From Phoronis australis (taxonomy: Eukaryota; Phoronida; Phoronidae): a stretch of 26,773 nt of DNA. Under the pieces are notes generated by a model that was not told where the DNA came from, ran no database searches, and was given only the letters and a program-made list of their open reading frames with translations. The stretch is taken from NCBI GenBank assembly GCA_002633005.1, contig NMRA01001149.1, positions 7,211 to 33,983 on the forward strand, written 5' to 3'. A program made the translations under genes and the position numbers. Shown here piece by piece: positions 10,663 to 22,013 of the stretch; the stretch's first letter is position 1, and each line of letters starts with the position of its first letter.

Positions 10663-12512
10663 TTCTCTTTTGCCGGGATAACGAAAACGTTTTTACGCAA
10701 TGCTATTGGAAACTAAAAAAATCCAAAAAATTAATGTGCAATGACATTAATTTTCCAAAATTAATGATGAACGCGTTGAATTTGATTTAAATGCGTTATT
10801 CCTTTTTGACCTCTGGTTTTTGAATTTAAACTAGTAGTTGTGTGTTTGAGTACATTTTTGAAGACCGACTTCCAAACTTATTAACGTTAACGTGTTTTCT
10901 GACTCGTTCCGAGAGTAACTTTTACGTTTACGGCTGAACTAATTTGAAATCCAGAAATAACGGAAATCTTTGTGTTTATAATTGCCAGTATATGTACGCG
11001 TATTATGTACATGCATGCTGTACACGATCATCACAAAAATCGTACCACCGACAATATGTTCGACATACGCGCGAGTTTCTTACTAACAACTCATAGTAAC
11101 CGTCGATGTTCGACATATCATGGTGTTATGAAATCCTGTTGTATTTTTCAATAGAGTCTTTTTGACCAAATGCCTTTGTGCTCTTCTGCTTTGCACGAAT
11201 TTTTGTAGTCCTTGTTTTTAGATGAATTTGGAATCTCATCTTCTCTCGTAAACAGTTTTTGTCGCATTGATAGAGGGCAAAGCGGCAGAGCCCCGGTCCT
11301 TGCCTTCGAAAGAGGACGACTTAAAATGTGAAAGGCTAAACTTACTTCTTTAAAAATAGAAAATAAAGAAAGTTAATTCCACTATTGTGTGACCCTCCAA
11401 GAAGTTACCTTAAGATAAAAGGTTGCCTCACGATTTCACAAGAAAAAACAAAAAAATGAAGGCAATTGTTTCCATCATTGGTCCCTACCCCCGTGAGCGG
11501 CTCTAGATGATACCACTAAAACGCACAAATTTGATTGCCATCAATGAGCCCACTTCAAGGGCTAGGCCCTGCATAAAAATAAAAGGAACTATACTTTCAA
11601 AAACCCTGAAAAGAATTCTTTGCCACTTGTCAGAGAGGTGTGGTTACTGACATATATAGGCCTAGTTTTGAATTCCACTGAGTATAATCGTCTTTTTGAG
11701 TTTAAAAATCCAGTGAATAAATATATTCCGCAAAAGATGTGCTTTACTTTCCACCGGCAAATAGAGTTATGATCAAGTGCGTACAGACGATCTCAGCAAA
11801 CTGCAATCGGTACACCTATGAGAAGCGCTGCCGGGTAGTTGACAAAAAGTGTTCTTTTGAATTTTCTTTCTTCTCCACGTTTCGCTGTAGCTTTTTAGTC
11901 GACAGCTGCCAACCTCGACGGTGAACCCCAAACCTTCAAAATTATTGGTCGTCGTCAACCTACGATCCTGCTCAAATATACATCAGACAGGCCCAAGTTT
12001 CATTGTCACTGTATGAAGAGCACCGCCAACGTACTTTGGAAAGTTACCGCTTGATGGCGCAGTTTTCAACACATGACCATTTTTCTTGGAAGAGAAGCCG
12101 AGAGGGCGGCGACCGTGGAAGGATGTTGGAGTTTATTGAGAAATAACCTACTAGTTTTGACGATTACTCTCAGTTTTTGTGTTCCGGAGTTGGGGTAAGG
12201 TGGATTTCAGCAATTTATAGCCATACTTTTTTAATGTTTTTGTTTCTTTATGTATTATGTGACCAATGATATTTTGATTGGTGGATGTCTCGCATGATTT
12301 CTTCGAAAAAACTTTTAAACGTAGCCTACATTTAGTCGTGAAAACATATTGTCGTTGGATATTTGACTGAGTCGAGTGAAGCAATAATGTAGTTTACCTG
12401 CAACGTGATAAAAGTGCGTCGTTTTCGACATCTAATCGTTCAAGGAGTAATCCTTGATCCTTGAGCGGATTTAATAAATCTCGTGAACACTCAAGTATGA
12501 TACACATAGGGT
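10663..12512. other. Non-coding
   Basis: AT-rich sequence with scattered short frames on both strands, none with recognisable content. The part from 12110 to 12510 shares partial direct similarity with 13350-13450, on the other side of the inverted-repeat segment. Confidence 0.45.
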
Positions 12513-13313
12513 ACCTAATTATCGGACGGAACCTAAATATCGGACATTTCATAGAATCTTACTTGAAGCATAATCTGAGAATTAAATGACACCAATTTTT
12601 GTTCCGTTGTAATGCATTCAATGTCCGGCACCGTCTCGTTTTTTACAGCGTTGCCTCGTTTTGATTTCACCGAGAGAGGGTGCAATTTAGACCCCCAAGT
12701 CGGCCTAAAATGGACGATCGCATAAATCGGTTATAAAAGTTGAAAATAAAATCTTTTTCCACAATGAAACCATCTCATTGAACTGACAATATGTCACTGT
12801 TCCATTTTTTCGTTTGTTTTTAAACTCAAGTCAAACCCCGACCGCGCACGTGCGGGTGTCATATCAAGAAGCCTAAGTGATACTAAAAACTGCAGTGAGT
12901 TTGCACGTGCTTTAGTCGTCTGCACTAATTCATCGAAACGACTTGGCGCCGTCATCAGATTTCATTTCATGGATAATTTTGTTGCGAATGGACCTGGGTT
13001 CTAGCAGCATATATGTCAAAACACTCGAGCTGAAATTTGGCGACAAGGTGCCCGCGGCCATTACGTGGTTAGTCAGTTTTCCGCGGTGTGGCGTATGGAG
13101 AAACATGGTGTCCGATATTTAGGTTCTCCGAAGGTTTGGTTGTTGTGTTTTTTGAAGATCAGTCGGAACATAAATGTGGCTTTCAGTGACAAGATATAGT
13201 AACAGAACAATTCCGTGAAGGTAAATCTTTATTTCAGCAAAGAATTTACAACAATCCGTAATGTTTTCAATTAAATATAATGCAAAATGTGCCAAAACGT
13301 CCGATAATTAGGT
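12513..13313. mobile_element. Putative non-autonomous DNA element with terminal and subterminal inverted repeats
   Basis: The left end is ACCTAATTATCGGACG (12513-12528) and the right end is its exact reverse complement (13298-13313). A second motif GAACCTAAATATCGGACA (12529-12546) is exactly inverted at 13109-13126. Both share the core CCTAAWWATCGGAC, so four copies occur, two facing right and two facing left. No transposase frame is present in the 801 bases, which suggests a non-autonomous cut-and-paste element. No clear target-site duplication is seen at the edges, so the exact ends and superfamily remain open. Confidence 0.55.
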
Positions 13314-16300
13314 CACTTGACTGTAAATGCAGATAAATGATGATAAATCTCTTGTTCCTTGAACGGTGGAGTGTATTGCGGGGCTTAGTTAAGAAACAAC
13401 TTTCTTCATTTTGACGAGTTCCTTCTGTTTTCGTGTTTTTTAGTTTGTATACGATGCATTTTAGTGGCAAGGAACATAGATTGAAGTTAGTTTTTGAATT
13501 CCATCTTTGATAATAGTCTGGTGTCTCCCAGAAAGATTTCTTTGAAAAATATTTAGGTCAGCAGGCCAGTCAATTAAATTGCTGATTAGAATTTTACTCT
13601 GTGCATGTAATTCTTCAAAACTATTATCTTTTCTTGTGATATTTTGCCTTCTCACCCAGCCTGAGTTTGAGTGGAACATGAAACTGACCTGAGGCCATGC
13701 TTTGTAATGTGCAAATGATACATTGCAGCAGTTGTTGTTTTTTAGTCAGAACAGCTTAACTGTGATGTTGCAACTGTTCCTAAATGATTTTTTTTAATAC
13801 TTTGCACGCTTAAGTTAATGCAGGGCTATTAGTTCGAAAAAACATGTGATAGCGTTCACACTCAAATCAAAAATTCGCATTTAATTTGATTACCATTAAA
13901 ACGTACGATGTCCCTCTTTTTTAGATATTGACATCTGGCTGTGCCGCGACTCAAGGCTCACGCCTGTCATGTTAATTGTTCAGAATTTCCCGCCAACAAG
14001 TTCTGCACCTGACCATAAATGAAGCGGTTGATTTTCTGTTGCTGTTTTTATTTTAAAAGAGCCTCCGTATTAAGATAGGAATAGAGGTCTTTAATATATG
14101 GTGATTAAACTAGCTAGTTTTCAAGCTGGTCAATCTCATAATGCATGTACTCCTGCGTCCATACGGCGTGTTTTCTTAATGAGAGGGTTAGAGAGGTTAC
14201 ACATTCGTCTTCTTAAACCTGCATGCTTAAATAAGTGTTGTTACGGTAATGTAAACGAATATAACTAAGTCCTCTAGTGATTTTGTGCAATATTTACATC
14301 CATTAACGTTTACAAACACTTGACAAGTTATACAAAATATAGCCCAAGGACGAAGAATGGGACGAACGCCAACACCATCACTTGAGCTTGTGGTATCTCG
14401 AGTCGCCGTCATCACCTAGTTGTCCCCACATTGTCCACAGCTCCCGGCTAAATGTTGCAGACGAGTTCCACGCACAAGAGCAGACGTAACTGTCTTCACA
14501 GTTGAATGCGCTCACCACATCAACAAACCACTTGCTCAGTAGTTTGACGACATAGAAACTTTAGAATGTTCGACACCAGTGTCTAGCTAACAGTTTACCA
14601 AGTGTTTTATTGTAACAATCTCCACTCACGTCCGCACATCACAGGCCAACTTGAACTCCGCGGTCAGCAACTGGACACTGGGTAAAACCGAAAACTGAAC
14701 CCTAGCGGGAATAGAGAGATGTGCATCGACAATACAGTAGCAGTGTTGACCAGATATGTGGCACACACATCTGAGTTACTTAAGAGATTGATTTCTTCAT
14801 TCTTCAGTGGTTTTGGTGACATCCATGTTAATATTTACTGGTGCACACTTCCTAATGGAGGCGCATGTCTTATCATGCTCGTGAAACTATGGTCATGACG
14901 GACCGCAGAAGTTTTTCACCGCACCTTGGAGATTGTCTCCATTAGGCACAGAATTACATTTACTGCTTTCGATTCGTTTCAGATGCGAGGGCTTATTTCT
15001 ATAGCATTTATTCTTATCTTTTACTTCGAAATGCAGATTGTACGTACATAAGTGTATACAGTACATGAAATTCTTGAGGAGTACTTCTTTGTTATACTGA
15101 GATTGTCTTTTTGAATGATGGGACTGTAGGCTCAACTCCACTTGCTCACCTGAGCTACTATTGAGATCACTATACACAACTCTATAGTTGTATGACAGCT
15201 GAAAGCTGCTTGTAATTCTTTCTGAAACACTGTCAAAAGTCTATGACAACCTTAGACAGGTACAGTATGGATGTGAAACTGCGTTGTCCACCTAAATTTT
15301 ACACAAGCAGGGTTGAAAGCGAATTTTCCACTCGAAAACATTTCTATGGGCTCAGACATACTGGTATATGATGATCCAGAGAATGCCAAGGGCAATCCAC
15401 ATTGAGACCAACATTTTGGTTAATTGTGATTTACATTGTTTCTGACTAAAAAGGTAATAAATTCATCAAGTGTAAGGTTTCATCAACAATGACCCCAATG
15501 ATTGGTGTCTTTCAATGCATGACATGTCATTTTTTTTTCGTTTGATGCGGAAATTGGCAGACATGTGCAGAGAATTTGAATTTCCAGTTTGAAAAAAATT
15601 GGACAAATAATTTTCTGTGAATTGTAGAAAAGTTTTGTTTTTTTATGCTGATAGTGAAATTTTTGTGAAGCACAACGCACACATTTTTGATATCTTCAAG
15701 TCACTTTGTAAGACCGCTTCATGTGAGGTCAGTGAGTGTGACAGATGTACATGTTCGGAATCTAATTCAGTGCTATAAACAAGTTTATTGATTTGTAACA
15801 AGGTCCATGTTCTAGATTACTGAATTATTCTGTTGGGTGCTCTTTGTTTTCAACCAAGTTTGCTTTTTAGTGAATGATTTGACCACTATTTCTTTTCTTA
15901 TATTTAACAAGTCAGTTCATTTGCTTCACAAAGTTTCTGAATCATATTTATCAAGAAAAAGAAAGTTTTCCAAATACAATATTTCTTCAAGTTTTGTTTC
16001 TGTTCTGTCTGAGACTCGAAAATTCTTTTTATTCACTGATGAAGCAATTATCTGTTCTCTTAAATAATACATCTGAAGATAATGTTATCATCAATTCTAA
16101 ATTGTATTTCATTATTTTGCATGTCTTCCTGTGTATCTTCATCATTAATAAATTTTCCAACTTAGTTTGCTTCTAATATGTTTAACGCACTTCGTGCCTT
16201 CTTACAAACTGTTGTTGAAATTCCACAGATACTTTCCCGAAGTAGATTCTCTAAATTTAAATTTGACACAAAGTGGAACACCTTACAGTCGGAGAAATAA

Positions 16301-16937
16301 CGGTTTTGAATAATTAGGTCACTGACAGTGTGGCTAAGGTTATTAGAAGCTGGAAAAAGTCTATTATTGTCGGTTCTATAGGGATTTTTTAACTTTTATG
16401 CCTCCATGTAATTAGCTGAAACAAATTTTTTATATCAAAAAGGTTCATTTGTTCTAATATTAATTCTTTTGCTTTAGGGTTCGTCTGGTGCTTATGGATT
16501 GAATTAAACTAAAGTTACCACAAATAATCTTTTTTCATGAATTTGTTAGTGACAATCATAAAAGTGCTATTTTTGATAAACCCTCAATTCCTAACATTGT
16601 TTTGGTTAACAGTGCATATAGTATAGTGTCTGAAAGTTATGAATCGATCCAATCAGCTTTTCTAAGATTGTGTTATGATGTTGGCTGAATTTGGGCGCTT
16701 TTCCAGGGACTTACAATCTGATGGTGTTTTAGCCATTCAGAGAACAAAATAGTAATTGGTGGTGTTTGAAATCTGATATTTTGTTATCAGGATTGATCCA
16801 TCTTTACATAATAATACGCGGAATCCATCATTTACTCATAATGCTGCAGGATCAAGGAAATGTATTAAAAAAGCATGCAAACCAACTTCCTGGTTTCATT
16901 TTATTTTTTTTCAAATTTCTTTGATTTTCTATTACAG
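13314..16937. other. Non-coding, includes the 5' intron of the TRIM gene
   Basis: No supported coding exon. 15.8-16.7 kb is very AT-rich. The right end is a pyrimidine-rich tract ending in TATTACAG at 16937, a good splice acceptor for the TRIM coding exon, so a 5'UTR exon of that gene must lie upstream but cannot be placed. Small frames at 15837-16176 read as low-complexity Phe/Ser/Leu sequence and are not called. Confidence 0.5.
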
Positions 16938-16940
16938 ACA

Positions 16941-18896
16941 ATGGCTGAATGCTCTGACGAAGAAGGCTTTCAGCGAATACTAGAGTGTCCAATTTGTCTG
17001 GAACGTATCACAGATCCACGCTGTTTACCATGCCTCCACTCGTTCTGTGGAAAATGCATTGGGCAACACATGGACGAAAAACAAAAAGACGGCTCCTTCC
17101 CTTGTCCAGTGTGCACATTGTTATTCAAGGTTCCACCAGATGGCGTGACAGGGTTCAAACCTAACTTCTACCTGATACAAATTAGTGAGTTATTCCCAGT
17201 AGTGTCCGAAGTCAAATGTGACTTTTGTAAGCTTCAAGGCGCCGACAACTCGGCGACCTCTATGTGCATTCAGTGTAAGGACCACCTGTGTCAACGATGT
17301 GCGGACTTTCATTGTTTAACTAAAGTGACTGTTGAACACCATGTGGTCAGTTTGGAGGAAGTCAGGAGCGGTCAGCACTTGGAGGAAATTCGCCAGTTTC
17401 AGCAAATTCACTGCTCAAAACACGCCAAGAAGACGTTGGAGATTTACTGCGAGAATTGCGTAAAACCTCTATGTCACTTGTGCGCAATGCTTGAACACAA
17501 ACAACACGAGATGAAAAATCTAGAAGAAGCTGCGGCGGAAGCTGTTGAAGTCATGAAAGGTTTACTGAAGCCCTGGACAGTGGCTTCAGATCATTCCATC
17601 ATGTTGTCTGCAGAACGGAAGAAAGTTTTAGACAATCTTGTTGAAGAAGAAGAACTGCTGATTAAAGAAATACAACAAGTGTACAACACATTTAAAGAGG
17701 ACATTTTGGTTGAAATTGAATCAAAGATGAATCAGTCGATTGAGGTACTGAAAGTGGAGATCGCTAAAGCCCGCAAACAAGCTGAGATGGCGTACAATGA
17801 AGCTGAGTTCAGCAGAGTGAACATAAGTAGCACTTTGAAATATTGCCAGAAAATCCTCGACTCGGCACAGGATGTTGAAAAACTGCAACAATTTCAGGAC
17901 ATTAAAGCGCGACTCGATAAGCTAGACATTCGGAAGATGGAAAAAGATGTGATCAAACCAGTGTTCAGACAGCATCCGAGCACTTTGGCAATCCCTGATT
18001 TGACAAGGAAGACGTTGACAGAGCATGAGAAAGAGCGTGTTGCATTGCGGGTGTCAGAGATATGTCATCAGCCTGTTATAAGGGAGAAAGTGGCACTAGT
18101 GCACAGTTACGATGTGCTCAACCCGCAGAATGTACGGGTGAACAAGGATTACTATTATGGCCTGACACTGAATGATGATTGGTTGATTGCTACATTTCTC
18201 AATAGTCATCAAGTTAAAGTCTTTGACAGGTCTAGTGGTAGTTTCGTGTTTCAGATGGGTCGTGGTCAACATAACCTACAGTACCCGAGGGGTGTAACAT
18301 GTACTGATGAGGGTGATATATTTGTTACATATGATAGTATTAATGGTGTGGTGAGGTACAACAGTAAGGGTGAGGTAATGAAGGTCACACCCAATGTGTT
18401 TAAAAGTTGGGGTGGTATCACATGTCATGATGACCAGATTATTATGGCAGATTATCGTGGTGAACGACTTCTTATTGCTGACTTTGAATGTAACATTAAT
18501 AAAGTGATCACTAAGGTGTCACTTGGACTGAGTGCATTCAGACCATGGTACGTGTGTGTAGACAAGGAGGGACATCTGGTGGTGAGTGATTATGGTCAAG
18601 GTCGTGTACACGTTATTGACTACAAACAGTCAGTCATAGTTAAAACATTCAGTGAAGGACTGACTGCTGCATGTCCACTGGGTGTATGTTTTGATGAGTG
18701 GGGACACATTCTTGTTGCTGACTACAATAATAACCAGGTTGTGTTAATGTCAGATCAGTCAGAGCACCCACGTGTGCTCATCACATGTGATGACGTCAGC
18801 AGGCCTACTGACCTAGCTGTTACTGGTCCTGGTGAAGTTGCCGTGTTGGAGGAAGATACTGGTATGGTGAAGGTGTTCAAGTACGCTGATATTTGA
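16941..18896 (+). CDS. TRIM-NHL type RING E3 ubiquitin ligase (no filamin domain)
   Basis: Complete 651-residue protein in one exon. In order: RING finger C3HC4 (C16, C19, C31, H33, C36, C39, C55, C58); B-box 1 about residues 93-137; B-box 2 about 158-189 (C158, H161, C170, C173, C178, C181, H186, H189); a coiled coil about 190-350; and a C-terminal NHL propeller from about 400, with repeated blades (GDIFVTYD, DQIIMADY, GHLVVSDY, GHILVADY). RING-bearing TRIM proteins transfer ubiquitin from an E2 to a substrate; NHL propellers bind RNA or protein. The filamin repeat between coiled coil and NHL of TRIM2/3/71 is absent, so this is closer to invertebrate lineage-specific TRIMs. I start at the ATG at 16941, three bases after a TATTACAG acceptor and in good context (ACAATGG). 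The open frame extends 22 codons upstream, but those read through the pyrimidine tract of the intron. Substrate and role are unknown. Confidence 0.93.
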   Translation: MAECSDEEGFQRILECPICLERITDPRCLPCLHSFCGKCIGQHMDEKQKDGSFPCPVCTLLFKVPPDGVTGFKPNFYLIQISELFPVVSEVKCDFCKLQGADNSATSMCIQCKDHLCQRCADFHCLTKVTVEHHVVSLEEVRSGQHLEEIRQFQQIHCSKHAKKTLEIYCENCVKPLCHLCAMLEHKQHEMKNLEEAAAEAVEVMKGLLKPWTVASDHSIMLSAERKKVLDNLVEEEELLIKEIQQVYNTFKEDILVEIESKMNQSIEVLKVEIAKARKQAEMAYNEAEFSRVNISSTLKYCQKILDSAQDVEKLQQFQDIKARLDKLDIRKMEKDVIKPVFRQHPSTLAIPDLTRKTLTEHEKERVALRVSEICHQPVIREKVALVHSYDVLNPQNVRVNKDYYYGLTLNDDWLIATFLNSHQVKVFDRSSGSFVFQMGRGQHNLQYPRGVTCTDEGDIFVTYDSINGVVRYNSKGEVMKVTPNVFKSWGGITCHDDQIIMADYRGERLLIADFECNINKVITKVSLGLSAFRPWYVCVDKEGHLVVSDYGQGRVHVIDYKQSVIVKTFSEGLTAACPLGVCFDEWGHILVADYNNNQVVLMSDQSEHPRVLITCDDVSRPTDLAVTGPGEVAVLEEDTGMVKVFKYADI

Positions 18897-20928
18897 ACTG
18901 TTCACTGATTTGCAAATTGAACAAATTGAACATTGGTTTGTGGGTCCGTGTTGTGTTGCAACTACATTTTGACTCTCTTGAAGCTGTTCTGAACCCATGT
19001 ACATTGTATGGAATAGTGTTGGGGTCATTTGAAGTGTTAACTGAACATTTGATGCCTTTAAAGTAGTTTAACTTTGATCAACAAAATTGTGCATCTAAAG
19101 TAGCCTCAATCCTTAAGTCTTGAAATACTTCAACTTCAAGAAAAATGTACAGAATCCGCAAAAGCTAAGAAACGCATGATTCCATGAATGGCCATAAGTG
19201 TTTTATCTATGCAAATGGTGTTCCTGCGGTTTACTATTACTAAAGCGGGCTAAAAATGAAATTCAAATTGGGCCTTTTACTTTCATAAAATTTGTCTCAT
19301 AATTTCCTTACCTTACAGGATTTCAGAAACAATTAGCTATCCAAGGAAAGTTATCAAATTTTATTAGCTTTGGCTCCTAAAATTGTGAATTCCAGTTTGG
19401 CGCATGTCTGCATTGCCTGTGACAGTCCATGGTTCAACAATTTGTCTTGCAATGCTTTCAAACCACGAACTGCTTTGTTTAAGAATTTAACATCGGCAGT
19501 TTAGCAGCGACGAAATGCTTCTTTAGGAGGTGACAACGAGCAGTTAAGTGTCATTATTGTTGCGCTTCCCAGGGCCACAGCTCTACAGAAATACACACAG
19601 CATAAACAGCCAGTCTGTCATGCTACTGGATTTTGATTTAGGGGTTTTCAACGATATTGCTTAAAAAACGCCATGCACAGTATTTGATTCAGGTCCAGTT
19701 AATTCGATTTCACGCTCAACTGTTAGTTTTCACTAATATTGTCTTTACACAGCTCTAAATAATATGTATTTTACTGTATCCTATTGATTGTCTTTCTGTT
19801 TCACACTGTGCATCACAGGCCCTTGAGTTTATCTGCTCCTCGATTACCACTGACACAACTCACTGTAATAAAACGTGTGGCTATGAGTCAGTGGGAAATT
19901 CGTCAGCCTGTACTATACACGATCAATGCTTTTACTAAGTAATAATCATGATGGTCACTGGTCAGTCTTACATGTCACATTATGCGCAGGACTGCTTGTA
20001 TAATATAGGATTATAACACAAAATTAGTGTGTCGTTCTTTACCTTTATAATTGACCTAGAGGTAACATTTTAAATCCACAATTTACACCAATATTTGGTT
20101 ACCACATAGGTGCATTTGCTCCCAATCGTCAGTACATTAGTTTTCTAAATAAACTAGACTTCGACAGAACTCCATTAGACCCTACCACATTTGGACGAAC
20201 TTTTCGTCGTTAAATCAAACCCTTATGTCGATTAAATAGCATTCTAGTCAAATACTAGAATCCAATGTTAAGTTACTTTGCCTTGCCGCTATTATGTTTT
20301 TTTTTGTGAAATTAATGGACACTGGAGGCAACTTAGAGCAAGGTGCAACACCATGGCCTGGTGAGACTTACCGAGAATTGTTTTCGTGGAAAAGAAGTGG
20401 ATATTTAGTCACTGTTTTGTGCGTGAACGTTGTCGAGTTCCGATGTTTTCCTTTTTTGAAAACTTCTGAGGATGGTTACTCGATAAAAAGAGTTTTTTTA
20501 TGCACCTGGCCTCAGTTGTACGAGCAGCATTTGAGTAGAACTTAGGAATTTGGCTGTGAAGGATTCTAGATGCCTTGCATTTTCTCAATTCGATATGTTT
20601 TATAGTACGATAAGTCCAATATTTCATTTCAAAATAAGATTTTATTTGATAAACTAAACCATATACACTTTTTTAACTTCATCCCAACTGAAAGGAAGTT
20701 TTGGCTCAGCATGTTTTTACTGTAGATTCAATCTGCAGAGTCATTTTGAGCGCTGGAAGCGATGCAGCAGTAAAAGGTCGAACTGCTCTTTTATGTAATA
20801 CGCAGTCGATGTAAAGTTGTAACTGCCCTATGTGCAAATTTTGGCCAGCTAGTAGGACTTAATTGGCGTTTCAAGGTAGCGTGAACGTGAACTAAAACTC
20901 TTTATTAGGCACGTCCCGAAGACTTTGA
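18897..20928. other. TRIM 3'UTR and intergenic DNA
   Basis: No second gene found. The first clear AATAAA after the TRIM stop is at 19867-19872, implying a 3'UTR of nearly 1 kb if used. The 84-codon frame at 20294-20545 has no recognisable domain and is not called. Confidence 0.45.
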
Positions 20929-21587
20929 AACCAAATCCTGTCATTAAGTATGGATGGAAGACCAACTGAGAAGGTGATTGCCTTTAAATATCTTGGACTG
21001 ATATATGATCAAAATCTTAAATTCTCTCACCACGTTGATTATATCTCGAAAAAGGTGTCTAAGAAAATTGGCGTATTGAAACGCATCATAAATTTGTGAA
21101 CAGAGTAACCCTGAAAACACTTTTTAATGCTATCATTCAACCTCACCTAGATTATTGCCTCCCGGCGTGGCGCGTTGCACCAGACAAGGATATGAAAACC
21201 ATCCAGGTTATCTAAAATAGGGCTGCCCGGATTATTCTGGGAGCTTGTGTTAGAGATATTAACATTGAAAACCTTCATAAAGAGACTGGAATAATGAAAA
21301 TACACACAAGATATAAATTCCTTTCAGCTTTTTGTATGTACAAATGTTTCAAACGACTTGTCCCAACATACTTAAGTGCTAAGTTTGAGATGACTACTAA
21401 TCGCTACAATACTAGGACCTCATTATCATCAAATTTCAATCTTCCTAAACCCAGAATCGAAACTGGGTAAAAATCATGTTCCTACAGCGGGTCCTATTTA
21501 AGGAACACTCTCCCTGCAGATGCCAAACCTGCATCATCCTTTATAACCTCCAAAAGAATTATAAGAAGTAGATTTAACTTCACGTAG
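20929..21587 (+). mobile_element. Decayed non-LTR retrotransposon, 3' end of ORF2
   Basis: The region after the polymerase core of a LINE ORF2 is recognisable. FKYLGLIYD is followed by a charged helix, then IIQPHLDYCLPAW, then NRAARIILG and YLRNTLP near the C-terminus, ending at TAG 21585-21587. It is broken three times: the first frame ends at TGA 21097-21099 and continues one base out of frame; TAA at 21213-21215 sits where Gln is expected before NRAARI; and another TAA is at 21468-21470. The catalytic core upstream is missing, a typical 5' truncation. The clade is probably Jockey/CR1-like, judged only from this thumb-region pattern. It differs from the antisense relic at 10.1-10.7 kb. Confidence 0.88.
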
Positions 21588-21782
21588 ATGTGTTCTGTTA
21601 AGCAATTTTACATCCAGTATCCCCATATCAGATTATTTTTATTCATGTGTACATATGTGTATGTGTGTCCATGTAGTTGTGTATTCATGTGCATGTTTGT
21701 ATTTAAGTAACGTAGAAAATAAATCTGAAACTAAATAAGGCGATCCAGATCCTCCCAAGGATACTATTGTTTCACGAAATGT

Positions 21783-21930
21783 AGAATATAAATAGGTAAA
21801 TAAAACAACAAGAATGGATCAACTGAAATATTTCTGTTTCTGTTTCTGTTGATAAAGGAAGCTATTACCTCCGAAAATTTCAAATTTCAGTTGATCCATT
21901 TTTGTTGTTTTATTTACCTATTTATATTCT
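21783..21930. repeat. 47-bp near-perfect inverted repeat (hairpin)
   Basis: Arms 21783-21829 and 21884-21930 are reverse complements over 47 bases with a single mismatch, separated by 54 bases. An RNA from either strand would form a long stable stem. The loop carries a TTTCTG triplet. It lies 196 bases after the LINE stop and runs into the ATGT microsatellite, so it may be part of the LINE 3' region or an independent foldback insertion. Confidence 0.9.
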
Positions 21931-21935
21931 GTATT

Positions 21936-22013
21936 TATGTACGTATGTATGTATGCATGTATGTATGTATGCATGTATGTATGTATGTATGTATGTATGT
22001 ATGTATGTATGTG
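21936..22013 (+). repeat. (ATGT)n microsatellite
   Basis: About 19 units of the tetranucleotide with a few ATGC and ACGT variants. Translation gives the meaningless VCMYV repeat that makes up the open frame at 21849-22094. Confidence 0.97.

Noticed and set aside
15837-16176. Two overlapping open frames before the TRIM gene
   Set aside because: Very AT-rich, Phe/Ser/Leu-dominated, with no domain and no splice support.
16310-16324. ATAATTAGGTCACT also present at the right end of the inverted-repeat element (13304-13317)
   Set aside because: A 14-base match in AT-rich DNA without the rest of the terminal repeat (GTCCG is absent) is probably chance.
16875-16940. Upstream in-frame ATG extending the TRIM protein by 22 residues
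   Set aside because: The extra codons read Phe/Leu-rich from a pyrimidine tract that ends in TATTACAG, a splice acceptor. The ATG at 16941 starts in front of the acidic lead-in to the RING and has better context.
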